Below are positions 33,899 to 42,312 of a stretch of 49,524 nucleotides of DNA, piece by piece. The stretch lies in assembly GCA_013824165.1 (NCBI GenBank), contig PNNH01000105.1:1-49524 (forward strand), read 5' to 3'. This DNA comes from Methylibium sp. GTDB lineage: Bacteria > Pseudomonadota > Gammaproteobacteria > Burkholderiales > Burkholderiaceae_C. The translations under genes and the position numbers were made by a program. Positions within the stretch are counted from its first letter, which is position 1, and every line of letters starts with the position of its first letter. Below the pieces are notes generated by a model that searched no databases, was not told where the DNA came from, and worked only from the letters and a program-made list of their open reading frames with translations.

Positions 33899-36118
33899 TC
33901 AGGCGTGCTGAGCCAGCCAGGCCAGCAGCGCCGGTTCTTCCAAGGGCCGCGAGTACAGCCAGCCCTGCGCTTCCTCGCAGCCCAGCGCCTTCAGTGCCTG
34001 CGCCTGCTGCTCGGTTTCCACGCCTTCGGCCGTGATGCTCATGCCCAGGCTGTGACCGAGGCCGATCACCATGCGGGCAATGCTGTCGTCCTTGTGCATC
34101 TCGTCGACGAAGCTGCGGTCGATCTTCAGGCGCTGTGCCTGCAGGCGGCGCAGCACGCTCAGCGAGGAGAAACCGGTGCCGAAGTCGTCGATCGCCACCG
34201 TCACACCCAGGGCAGCGATCTCGACCAGCAGCGCACTGATCAAGGTCAGATCATCGGCCGCCATCGACTCGGTAATCTCCAGCTCGACCTGCGCGGGCGG
34301 CACCGCGGCGTCAGCCAGGGCCTGGCGCAGCACCTGGGTGAAACCGGGCTCGCGCAGCTGCGCCTGGGAGACGTTGATGGCCATGCTGAGTTCAAGGTGG
34401 CCTGCCGCGCGCAAGCGAGCCAACTGGTTGCAGGCGGCATGCAGTACATAGGTGCCCAGGGCCACCATCAGCCCGGCTTTCTCAGCCAGCGGAATGAAGC
34501 GATCGGGCGGCACGAACTGCCCATCCGCCCGACGCCAACGCAGCAAGGCCTCGACGCCACTGGCTCGCCCGTTCGCCAGGAGCAGCTTGGGTTGGTAGAC
34601 CAGGAACAGGTGTTGGGCATCGAACGCGTCGCGCAAGCCGGCTAGCAGATGCATGCGCTCGCGCGCGTCCTGCCCCATCAGTTCCGAGAAGTAGACCGCG
34701 TTGCCACGCTTGTGCAGCTTGGCCTGCTTCAGCGCGACATGCGCGTCCTTCAGCAGTTCGGTCCCGGTGCGTTGCCGGTCGGCCAGCTGAACCAGCCCGC
34801 TGCTGGCGCTGATGCGCAGACGCTGCTGCTGGACCGCGAACACATCGGCGAACAGCCGCTGCAACCGCTCTGCACAGACCTCGTCCGAGGGGCCGAGCAC
34901 ACCGAACACATCGCTGCCGATGCGAGCCAGCGTGGACTGCGGCAGCGCGGATGACAGGCGTTCGGCCACAGCGCGCAGCACAGCGTCGCCGAAGTCGTGG
35001 CCCAGCGTGTCGTTGATCGCGGAGAACTCGTCGATGTCCAGCAGTGCGAGTGTCGTCGGGCGCACGTGCGAGCTGCCTGCGGCCAGCAGTTCGATCAGGC
35101 GGTTCAGGTTAGGAATTCGCAGCAGCGGGTCCACATAGGCCTGATCCACCAGGCGCCCATACAGCAGAACATTCTGCAGACCGACCGAGGTGCTGGCGCA
35201 GAACACTTCCAACAGGTGCCGGTCCAGGGGCTCAAGCTCTCGGCGCACGTCGACATAGGCGGCCATGCCACGGCCATCCTCGGTCGAGAAGTAGAGCAGC
35301 AGCGGCGCTTCATAGCGGCTGCTGCGCTCGTTCCAGCACTGCTCCAGCGCCTGCTGCACGGCTGGCAAGTTCAACTCGCTCAAGGGCTGCTGGATCAGGT
35401 GGCTGAACTGCCCCGAGGCCGCGATGACGCGCGCCGGCTCACTGCCTTCCTCAAGCCCGGCCTGCGCGCAGATCAAGCCGTCAGGTTCAACATTCAGCAG
35501 AGCACAGAGCTGTCCGATGACACCCTGGGCAAACAGCTGCATCCCGTGCAGCTTGGTCAGCGCGGTGCTGGCCTGGACGACCGTCTCCAGCCCGCGCCGC
35601 ATCTCCTCGTGCGAACGCATCTGCCGGTAGGCGCGCACCGCCGACGTCAGGCTGGTGAACAGCCGCACGCGCGTCAGCTCGGACTTGGTCTTGTAGTCAT
35701 TGATGTCGTAGTTGCGGATCGTGTCCAGCTCAGGCGCATAGCCAGGTTGACCCGTCCTCAGGATGATGCGCAAGGCGCTGCGCCGCAGCACATCGCGCAC
35801 ATGCACCACCAGACGAAGACCGGCATCTTCCGCCTCCATCACCACGTCCAGCAGGATCACCGCCAGATCCTCGTTCACTTCGACGATCTCGCGCGCTTGC
35901 GCCCCTGAAAACGCATGCAGCAACAGCAGCGGGCGACCTTCCACCAGCAAGCCGCTCAGTGCCAAGTCGGTGGCGTTGTGCACGTCGGCATCGTCATCGA
36001 CGATCAGCACTTTCCACGGCTTTTCAGCACCGATCGCAGGTGCGGCGAGACCGAGGTCTTCCTCGATCAGGAGCACCTCGTCGTCGTCGAGAGAGTGAAT
36101 CGGTTCGGACTGAATCAT
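33899..36118 (-). CDS. REC-DUF3369-GGDEF(degenerate)-EAL c-di-GMP phosphodiesterase
   Basis: 739 residues. Receiver domain: KVLIVDDDADVH (about 36-47), phospho-acceptor Asp91 in VILLDVVM, Lys143 in DYKTKSEL. A DUF3369-like region follows (about 170-330). The GGDEF domain (about 340-480) has its signature decayed to RIGSDVFGVL, so it should lack cyclase activity. The EAL domain (about 495-735) is intact: GVEALLRW, INVSQ, VELEITES, AIDDFGTGFSSL, LKIDRSF, TAEGVE and QGWLYSRP keep the metal and catalytic residues. It probably hydrolyses c-di-GMP when phosphorylated by an unlinked kinase. Convergent with pmdR (15-bp gap). Confidence 0.93.
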   Translation of the reverse strand: MIQSEPIHSLDDDEVLLIEEDLGLAAPAIGAEKPWKVLIVDDDADVHNATDLALSGLLVEGRPLLLLHAFSGAQAREIVEVNEDLAVILLDVVMEAEDAGLRLVVHVRDVLRRSALRIILRTGQPGYAPELDTIRNYDINDYKTKSELTRVRLFTSLTSAVRAYRQMRSHEEMRRGLETVVQASTALTKLHGMQLFAQGVIGQLCALLNVEPDGLICAQAGLEEGSEPARVIAASGQFSHLIQQPLSELNLPAVQQALEQCWNERSSRYEAPLLLYFSTEDGRGMAAYVDVRRELEPLDRHLLEVFCASTSVGLQNVLLYGRLVDQAYVDPLLRIPNLNRLIELLAAGSSHVRPTTLALLDIDEFSAINDTLGHDFGDAVLRAVAERLSSALPQSTLARIGSDVFGVLGPSDEVCAERLQRLFADVFAVQQQRLRISASSGLVQLADRQRTGTELLKDAHVALKQAKLHKRGNAVYFSELMGQDARERMHLLAGLRDAFDAQHLFLVYQPKLLLANGRASGVEALLRWRRADGQFVPPDRFIPLAEKAGLMVALGTYVLHAACNQLARLRAAGHLELSMAINVSQAQLREPGFTQVLRQALADAAVPPAQVELEITESMAADDLTLISALLVEIAALGVTVAIDDFGTGFSSLSVLRRLQAQRLKIDRSFVDEMHKDDSIARMVIGLGHSLGMSITAEGVETEQQAQALKALGCEEAQGWLYSRPLEEPALLAWLAQHA

Positions 36119-36251
36119 TGATGAGTCTCTGCGCCAAATGCCTTGATAGCAAATGTATCATTTCTACCGTTTTAAAGCGCAGGGCAGAAATCAAACCCGC
36201 GGCAAGCGTGAAGGATCACGCACAAGCGGGCCAGCGCCTTGGTTTGCGCAG

Positions 36252-37211
36252 TCAGCGCACAGCCCCTTCGAGCACGGACAAGACTTGCTGCTGCCGCTGG
36301 CGCTCATGTTCGATCCAGAGTTCAAAGTCGCGCGCACTGCCGCCGGCCGACCGATTGCCGCTGGCAATCAGACGCTGCTGGAACTCAGGCTCACGAATGG
36401 CTGCGTTCAGCGCTTCGTTGAGCCGCCGGGAGCGGCCCGATGTGATGCCGCGTGGCGCAAATACTCCGAAGCTGGAAACCAGATTGGCCTGGGCATAGCC
36501 CAGCTCGCCCAATGTGGGCACCTCCGGTAGAACAGCGAGCCGGCGGGCCGCACCGACCGCCAGGGCCTTGAGCCGCCCCTGCCGCACATACTGCAGCTGC
36601 TGCGGTCCAAGATTCGATGACAACACCTCGAACTGCCCGCTCAGCGCGTCGTTGAGCTGCTGCCCTCCTCCCTTGTAGGGCACATGGACGATGTCCACGT
36701 CGGCGGCCAGCTTGAGTTGTTCCAGCACCAGATGCCCGGTGGTCGCCTGACCGGAACTGGCCCAGCGCAGCTGACCTGGCTTCTTTCGGGCCAGGGCCAG
36801 CAGTTCAGGCAGGCTGTCAGGCTTGAGATCGGCACGGGCCAGCAGCAGGATCGGTGTGTCCATGACCCACGCCAACGGGGCGAAATCATTCTGGGCGTCG
36901 TAAGCCGGGCGGCTGAGCCGCGGCGCAATCACCAGAGGGCTGATGGCTGAATAGCACAGTGTGTAGCCGTCTGGCGCCGCGCGCGCCAATGCCTCCATCG
37001 CCGCCACACCGCCTGCGCCCGAGCGGTTTTCCACCAGCACGGGTACGTTCAGGTGTCGGCCCAGACTCTGGGCCAGCAGGCGTGCCGTCTCGTCGCTGAG
37101 ACCGCCGGGGGGATAGGCGACCAAGAGGCGGATCGCGCGCTCTGGCCAGGCCCAGGCAGGCTGGGCAGCCATGGCGCCCAGCGCGCTCAGCAGCAGCGCC
37201 CGCCTATGCAT
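36252..37211 (-). CDS. Bug-family (TctC-like) periplasmic binding protein
   Basis: 319 residues. Signal peptide MHRRALLLSALGAMAAQPAWA, then WPERAIRLLVAYPPGGLSDETARLLAQSL, VENRSGAGGVAAMEALARAAPDGYTLCY and HVPYKGGGQQLNDALSGQ, the hallmark blocks of Bug proteins. These bind carboxylates in the periplasm. No tctA/tctB membrane genes are nearby, so it is an orphan, as is common in Burkholderiales. Its start lies inside the last codons of the upstream LysR gene (8-bp overlap), which ties it to that regulator. Confidence 0.92.
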   Translation of the reverse strand: MHRRALLLSALGAMAAQPAWAWPERAIRLLVAYPPGGLSDETARLLAQSLGRHLNVPVLVENRSGAGGVAAMEALARAAPDGYTLCYSAISPLVIAPRLSRPAYDAQNDFAPLAWVMDTPILLLARADLKPDSLPELLALARKKPGQLRWASSGQATTGHLVLEQLKLAADVDIVHVPYKGGGQQLNDALSGQFEVLSSNLGPQQLQYVRQGRLKALAVGAARRLAVLPEVPTLGELGYAQANLVSSFGVFAPRGITSGRSRRLNEALNAAIREPEFQQRLIASGNRSAGGSARDFELWIEHERQRQQQVLSVLEGAVR

Positions 37212-38121
37212 CGGACTGCGCGGCGATCTGCCGGGCCAGGGCCAGGAAGGTGGCCATCGGCCCCGCCTGCTCGCCGGCTCGATAAGCCAGGGTCAGCGGT
37301 GCTTCGAGTGCGGCAGCCTTGGCCAGACTGCGGTAGACGATGGAGTGCGCATGCACGCCGCGCATCGAAGCCGGCACGATGGAAATGCCCGCCCCGGCGG
37401 CCACCAGATTCAGATTCGTCATCATCCGCTCTACCTCTGCAGCGATAAGCGGTCGGACACCCTCGCGCTCACACAAGCTCAGAAGATTGGCGTAGAGGCC
37501 AGGGGCGCCCGGGCGCCTGACCAGGATCAGCGGCTCATCCTGCAGCTCGCTCAGTGCGACCGGGCGATGGCGTGTCTTCGCGTCACCCGCCAGCCGATGG
37601 TCCAGCGGCACCGCCAGCAAGGCAGGCTCGCTGAGCAGCGTCTCGAACACCAGCCCTTCCGGGCGTGCCACCGGAACTCGGATGAATGCACAGTGCAGCC
37701 TGGCCTTGGCAACCGCTTCGATCAGCGCGGCCGCATTGTCTTCGCTGAGGGTCAGGGAAATGTCTGGGTAGCGGCCGCGGCAGGCGCGCAAGACCTCGGG
37801 CGTGTAGGCATGCGCTGCCGCCGAACTCGTGAAACCCACTGACAACTGGCCCTGCTGCCCGCGGGCCAGCCCCGCCATGCGCTCGCGCATTTCTGCGAAA
37901 TCCTGCAGCAGGCGCTTAGCCTCGACCAGCAAGAGGCGCCCTGCATCCGTCAGCGCCACGCCTTTGGGATGTCGCCGCAGCAAGGCCATGCCCAGCTGCT
38001 GCTCCAGCGCCTTGATCTGCTGGCTCAAGGGGGGCTGCTGGATACCGAGTTGCGCAGCAGCTCGCGTCATATGGCCGGTTTCGGCCACGGTGACGAAGTA
38101 GCGCAGTTGACGCAGGTCCAT
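37204..38121 (-). CDS. LysR-family regulator of the porin/hydrolase module
   Basis: 305 residues: MDLRQLRYFVTVAETGHMTRAAAQLGIQQPPLSQQIKALEQQLG is the HTH, followed by the effector domain VGFTSSAAAHAYTPEVLRACRGRYPDISLTLSEDNAAALIEAVAK. This arrangement resembles BenM/CatM-like regulators of aromatic catabolism, though the similarity is by eye only. It is divergent from the porin gene with 136 bp between them, and overlaps the Bug gene, so it likely controls both. Confidence 0.9.
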   Translation of the reverse strand: MDLRQLRYFVTVAETGHMTRAAAQLGIQQPPLSQQIKALEQQLGMALLRRHPKGVALTDAGRLLLVEAKRLLQDFAEMRERMAGLARGQQGQLSVGFTSSAAAHAYTPEVLRACRGRYPDISLTLSEDNAAALIEAVAKARLHCAFIRVPVARPEGLVFETLLSEPALLAVPLDHRLAGDAKTRHRPVALSELQDEPLILVRRPGAPGLYANLLSLCEREGVRPLIAAEVERMMTNLNLVAAGAGISIVPASMRGVHAHSIVYRSLAKAAALEAPLTLAYRAGEQAGPMATFLALARQIAAQSDA

Positions 38122-38171
38122 ATGAATTTCGTCTCAAGATCGCGTTGTCAGTATATTTGACGCGAATTCAT
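38122..38171. promoter_or_regulatory. Long inverted repeat in the LysR-porin gap
   Basis: ATGAATT (38122-38128) and AATTCAT (38165-38171) are inverted arms about 36 bp apart, starting at the base after the LysR start codon. Extra pairing (TCGTC with GACGCG) is weak. It is a plausible regulator site for the divergent LysR/porin pair, not proven. Confidence 0.35.
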
Positions 38172-38257
38172 GCGGAACCTAAGGTGCGCGGCATGTCGAG
38201 CCGCCGGTCATGGACCTGGCATCGACAACACAAAGACCGACAACTAGGAGACAAGTC

Positions 38258-39325
38258 ATGAATCTGCATCGCCTTCTCGCTGGCACGGCGCTCGCGCCAG
38301 CACTCTTGCTGATCCCCGCCGCGCAAGCGCAAGTCACCGCTTTCGGCGTGCTGGACCTAGGTCTGAGCCGGGTCAGCGCTGCCGGCGCCGGCAGCCAGAG
38401 TCTGGTGAACGGCGACGGCAACACCTCCAGCCGAATCGGCTTTCGAGGCACCGAGGATCTGGGCGGCGGGCTTAAGGCCCATTTCTGGATTGAATCGGCC
38501 ATCAATGTGGACAACGGCACCAGCGGCGCGACCAGCACCAACAACAAGGATTCCGTCAGCGGCGGCCTGACCTGGGGCCGGCGCTCGACCCTGGGTCTGC
38601 AAGGGAATTGGGGGGAGCTGCGCCTGGGCCGGGACTATGTGCCGAGCTTCAGCAACCTGACCACGGCCATGCATCCCTTCGGCACCAACGGCGTCGGCAG
38701 CTCAGGCGCACTGTTCTACCCGGTCAACACGGGCGGCACGACGGTTCGGACCTCGGTGCGCGCCTCCAACTCGGTGGGCTACCACCTGCCCGCCAACGCG
38801 GCCGGCGTCTATGGCACGCTGATGGTCGCCAGCGGCGAACAGCCCGGCGGCAGCGCCACCGCTTCGGATGGCAACCATCTGGGGCTGCGTCTGGGCTGGC
38901 GCCGTGGCAACTGGAATATGGCCGCCGCCACGGGCAAGACGCATTACGCGACCGGCGACTACACGCAGAGCAATGTGGGCGTGAATTACAAGCTCGGCCC
39001 GGCCAAGCTGATGGCGCTGTGGGGCCAGAACAAGGTAGGTGTCAGCAGCACGCGCGCGCTGATGCTGGGCACACAGTGGAACGTCAGCGCGCAGGGGGAG
39101 GTTCGCTTCGCCTACACCACATTGAAAGCCAGCCGCGTCGCCAGCGACGCCACGCATCTGGCTCTCGGCTACGTGCACGACCTTTCCAAGCGCACGGCCC
39201 TCTATGCGACAGTGGCACAGATCGATAACAAGGGCACGGGCACGCGCTTCAATGTCGGCCTTGCGCCGACCAGCGCAGGCGGCAAGAGTTCCGGGCTGGA
39301 CGTCGGCTTGCGGCACAGCTTCTAA
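38258..39325 (+). CDS. General (Gram-negative) outer-membrane porin
   Basis: 355 residues from the ATG at 38258 (TAGGAG site upstream). Signal peptide MNLHRLLAGTALAPALLLIPAAQA, then QVTAFGVLDLGLSRVS, the standard start of the 16-stranded trimeric porin family. Loop and strand patterns follow (FRGTEDLGGGLKAHFWIE, GGLTWGRRSTLGLQGNWGELRLGRD), and it ends in an aromatic residue (DVGLRHSF) as needed for barrel assembly. It admits small solutes. The gene is followed after 86 bp by a lipoprotein hydrolase. Confidence 0.92.
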   Translation: MNLHRLLAGTALAPALLLIPAAQAQVTAFGVLDLGLSRVSAAGAGSQSLVNGDGNTSSRIGFRGTEDLGGGLKAHFWIESAINVDNGTSGATSTNNKDSVSGGLTWGRRSTLGLQGNWGELRLGRDYVPSFSNLTTAMHPFGTNGVGSSGALFYPVNTGGTTVRTSVRASNSVGYHLPANAAGVYGTLMVASGEQPGGSATASDGNHLGLRLGWRRGNWNMAAATGKTHYATGDYTQSNVGVNYKLGPAKLMALWGQNKVGVSSTRALMLGTQWNVSAQGEVRFAYTTLKASRVASDATHLALGYVHDLSKRTALYATVAQIDNKGTGTRFNVGLAPTSAGGKSSGLDVGLRHSF

Positions 39326-39411
39326 GTCCACGCAGGAGCGAAGGCCGCGGTCACAAGCTGGCAACACCGGCAGCCGCGGCCCAGCCCTCTTCACATCTGG
39401 AGAAAAGCGCC

Positions 39412-40734
39412 ATGCTGGCTCAAAGACTTTCGTTGCTGCTTGCAGCGACCTTGCTGGCTGCCTGTGCTCATCAGGCCCAACCTTTGAATGAGGGCGCGCC
39501 ACAGGTCACCGCCTGCCCGAGCGGCTTCAGTGCCGACATACGCTGCCTGGGCGGCCGCGACAGTGCTGGCGCCTTCTACCTGATTGCCATGCCCAAGGAC
39601 TGGAATGGCCATCTGGTGATGCATGCGCATGGCGGGCCCCTTCTCGGCGCGCCCACGGCAAAGCGCGTAGAAGAAGACCTGATTCGCTGGTCCATCATGC
39701 CGCGTGCCGGCTACGCGTGGGCGGCTTCAAGCTTCCGTCAAGGCGGCGTCGAGGTGCGTGCGGCGGCTGAAGACACCGAGCGTCTGCGCCGCATCTTTGT
39801 CCAGCATGTGGCGAAACCGCAGCTGACTTTTCTGCACGGGCAATCATGGGGCGCGAGTGTCGCTGCCAAGGGCGGCGAGATGTTCACCCAAGGCAAGCCT
39901 TATGACGCGCTGCTGCTCAGCAACGGCGTGATCGGTGGCGGCACGCGGTCCTACGACTTCCGGCTCGATTTGCGCGTGGTCTACCAATACCTGTGCAACA
40001 ACCACCCACGTCCCGACGAGCCGCAGTATCCCCTCTGGCAAGGTCTGCCTGAAGGCAGCACGCTGACACGCGCCGACCTCGATCAGCGCAGCAAGGACTG
40101 CCTGGGGCTGGGTCTCCCAGCCGCTGAGCGCAGCGCCGAACAAGCGCGCAAGCTGAAGACCATCGTCGATGTGATCCGGATCCCGGAGAGCAGCGTCGCA
40201 GGCCATCTGAACTGGGCGACTTTCCATTTCCAGGACATCTCCAGCAAGCGCACCCAGGGGCGCAATGTGTTCAGCAACATCGGCGTCGTCTATCGCGGAT
40301 CCGGCAATGATGCGGCGCTCAATGCCGGCGTGCTTCGCTACGCCGCCGATCCGGCTGCAGTGGCCCGCTTCGGTGCCGACACCGATCCGAGTGGAAGTAT
40401 TCCGGTGCCGGTACTCGCGGTGCATGGCATCGACGACCCAATCGCTTTTGTCGAGTTGGAATCTGTGTGGGAGGCGACCATGGCCCGAGCGGGCCGAGCT
40501 GATGGCTTGGTACAGGCATTCACCGGCGACAACAACCACAGCTACCTGAGCGACGCCACCTATGTCAGCGCACTGGCGGGCTTGACCGCCTGGGTGCAGC
40601 AGGGCCGCAAACCGACCCCGGTCACTCTGGATGCAGGCTGCAAACTGGCACAGGCCAGTTTCCCGTCCCCCTGCCGCTTCAAGCCCGACTACCGACCAGC
40701 AGCACTTGAAAGCCGGGTGCCCACGCGCCGCTGA
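39412..40734 (+). CDS. Lipoprotein alpha/beta hydrolase, substrate unknown
   Basis: 440 residues. Lipoprotein signal MLAQRLSLLLAATLLAAC, with lipobox LAAC and Cys18 as the lipid site. Hydrolase fold: oxyanion region HLVMHAHGGPLL (about 68-78), nucleophile elbow GQSWGAS with Ser145, acid Asp341 or 342 in VHGIDDPI, and His376 in TGDNNHSYL. Eight or so Cys residues suggest disulfides in the envelope. The long middle and the C-terminal Cys-rich end resemble periplasmic esterases/tannase-like enzymes, but I do not recognise the exact subfamily. It follows the porin gene and is divergent from LysR and Bug genes; it may release a carboxylate from a polymer or ester for uptake. Confidence 0.75.
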   Translation: MLAQRLSLLLAATLLAACAHQAQPLNEGAPQVTACPSGFSADIRCLGGRDSAGAFYLIAMPKDWNGHLVMHAHGGPLLGAPTAKRVEEDLIRWSIMPRAGYAWAASSFRQGGVEVRAAAEDTERLRRIFVQHVAKPQLTFLHGQSWGASVAAKGGEMFTQGKPYDALLLSNGVIGGGTRSYDFRLDLRVVYQYLCNNHPRPDEPQYPLWQGLPEGSTLTRADLDQRSKDCLGLGLPAAERSAEQARKLKTIVDVIRIPESSVAGHLNWATFHFQDISSKRTQGRNVFSNIGVVYRGSGNDAALNAGVLRYAADPAAVARFGADTDPSGSIPVPVLAVHGIDDPIAFVELESVWEATMARAGRADGLVQAFTGDNNHSYLSDATYVSALAGLTAWVQQGRKPTPVTLDAGCKLAQASFPSPCRFKPDYRPAALESRVPTRR

Positions 40735-41283
40735 GGCCGAGCGGTTCCATGCGCAGCAACCAGCACACGCAGCGACTGACGCTGCTAGCGCTGCGCCAAT
40801 GCGGACCGCAAGCTGAATTCGGGAAGATGCAAGCGTCAATCAACTAGAAAATCGCCACAACAGTGGAGGAAAGGCTCAGCGTGCTCGTGGAGTCAGGGGC
40901 ACGGGAACAAACGGCTGGCGTCATCCATTTGTCGGCCTGCCCGACTTGCGTCTGAGTCCACTGCAAGTGCGCTTTCTAGCTGGTTGGATCTATTAAAGAG
41001 TGCTTTAGTAGATCACTCTGACATTCAAGCCGGCTTTCATACCGCCAGACGATGCGCAGCAAGGGCACCCACGCGAGTTCCACCACCCTGGGCGGAACTG
41101 TTCAGGCCTTCGTGCCGCATCCCCTGCCGCCCAGCGGTCCAGCTCTGGCTAAGGGCTCGTTCTCCTCGCTGAACCATGCACTGGAGAGCTTAGACAGCTC
41201 GACTTCGGCCAATTTCGACCGAAGACGTCCAGCTGCATCCGCTGCTTGGTTTACCCATTGAGCATTAGACTCAGCCAAAACGG
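40735..41283. other. Noncoding stretch between hydrolase gene and tRNA-Pro
   Basis: About 550 bp with lower GC than its neighbours and no frame with gene-like features. The frames of 60-70 codons on either strand around 40984-41308 have no recognisable start context or family signature. A short near-palindrome GAGTGCTTTAGTAGATCACTC is at about 40997-41017. It is next to a tRNA 3' end, a common integration site, but no integrase or repeat of the tRNA end was seen. Confidence 0.5.
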
Positions 41284-41318
41284 AAAAACGGCCTAGACGC
41301 TTTCGCATCTAGGCCGTT
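41284..41318 (-). terminator. Intrinsic terminator of tRNA-Pro
   Basis: AACGGCCTAGA (41287-41297) and TCTAGGCCGTT (41308-41318), an 11-bp perfect stem. The minus-strand transcript ends in TTTTT then CCGTTTT. It follows the tRNA by 18 bp. Confidence 0.92.
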
Positions 41319-41336
41319 GATTTCTCTTCTTATTCT

Positions 41337-41414
<78 letters not shown>

Positions 41415-41425
41415 CGAAGCCTTGC

Positions 41426-41455
41426 ATTATAGGGCAATAAACACGCTCTAAGCAA
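41426..41455 (-). promoter_or_regulatory. tRNA-Pro promoter
   Basis: On the minus strand, TTGCTT (41455-41450) and consensus TATAAT (41431-41426), spacer 18 bp. The -35 box overlaps the stop codon of the MerR gene. Confidence 0.8.
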
Positions 41456-41891
41456 GCAAAGACTCACGTATCGACATCAATTCCTTGCGGACCTGATCGA
41501 GCGACAGCGAGCCCGGGCTACCAATCATCACCTCGGTGTCAGACTCGGTCTCAGACTCCGCGAAAGCCTCGCCATTGAACTCGCCTGCTGCCAAGGCTTC
41601 ATCATGGAAAGCCTGTGCGGGATCCAGCCGCTGAGAGCCCAGCTCTCCGAGCTGATTGCGTGCCCCCGAAATCGTGAAGCCTTGGTCGTACAAGAGATCG
41701 CGGATGCGGCGAATCAACAGCACTTCATGGTGCTGGTAGTAGCGCCGATTGCCGCGCCGCTTCATCGGCTTGAGCTGCGTGAACTCCTGCTCCCAGTAGC
41801 GCAGCACATAGGGCTTCACGCCACACAACTCGCTGACTTCACCGATCGTGAAGTAGCGTTTGGCAGGAATCGCGGGAAGCGCTTTGTCCAT
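41448..41891 (-). CDS. MerR-family transcriptional regulator
   Basis: 147 residues from the ATG at 41891 (MDKALPAIPAKRYFTIGEVSELCGVKPYVLRYWEQEF). The winged HTH is complete, followed by RRGNRRYYQHHEVLLIRRIRDLL and a dimer helix. The C-terminal third (about 95-147) is acidic and Ser-rich with no effector domain, so it is not a metal-sensing MerR. This gene after ihfA is a conserved arrangement in beta- and gammaproteobacteria; the ligand is unknown. A TTG three codons upstream is less likely. Confidence 0.92.
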   Translation of the reverse strand: MDKALPAIPAKRYFTIGEVSELCGVKPYVLRYWEQEFTQLKPMKRRGNRRYYQHHEVLLIRRIRDLLYDQGFTISGARNQLGELGSQRLDPAQAFHDEALAAGEFNGEAFAESETESDTEVMIGSPGSLSLDQVRKELMSIRESLLA

Positions 41892-41925
41892 TGAAATCAA
41901 GGGCTTCAGGTGGGGAGGTCAGACT

Positions 41926-42300
41926 CTACTCGAAGTCTTCAGCGGCAGGTGTATCACCTTGCACCTGTCCCTTGAGCTTGTGGCTGGCGTGGAAGGTCAC
42001 AACATTGCGCGCCTTGATGGGAATCGCCTCACCGGTGCGCGGATTCCGTCCTGGGCGCGGCGCCTTGCGCCGGATATTGAAATTGCCGTAGCCGGAAAGC
42101 TTCACATCCCGACCCGTCACCAGGCTGGCATGGATGATGTCGAAGAACGCTTCGACCATGTCCTTGGACTCGCGCTTGTTCAAGCCCAGCTTGTCGAACA
42201 GCAGCTCGGCCAGGTCAGCCTTGGTCAGCGTGGGCGTCTCAAGGCTGGGGAGCAGCACGCGGGCAACTGCCTCGCGGATCTCGTCGTCATTGGTGCTCAT
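41926..42300 (-). CDS. ihfA: Integration host factor, alpha subunit
   Basis: 124 residues. The DNA-bending HU/IHF fold: [72 protein letters not shown], with the intercalating Pro in GRNPRTG on the arm. The first about 25 residues and the acidic tail (DTPAAEDFE) extend beyond the E. coli length. It works as a heterodimer with IhfB in recombination, replication and transcription. It sits 12 bp after pheT, as in E. coli. Confidence 0.97.
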   Translation of the reverse strand: MSTNDDEIREAVARVLLPSLETPTLTKADLAELLFDKLGLNKRESKDMVEAFFDIIHASLVTGRDVKLSGYGNFNIRRKAPRPGRNPRTGEAIPIKARNVVTFHASHKLKGQVQGDTPAAEDFE

Positions 42301-42312
42301 CAGGTTCCCTCG

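Noticed and set aside
40984..41308. Small open frames near tRNA-Pro as a gene or integrase remnant
   Set aside because: No start context, no family signature on either strand, and no resemblance to a tyrosine-recombinase active site.
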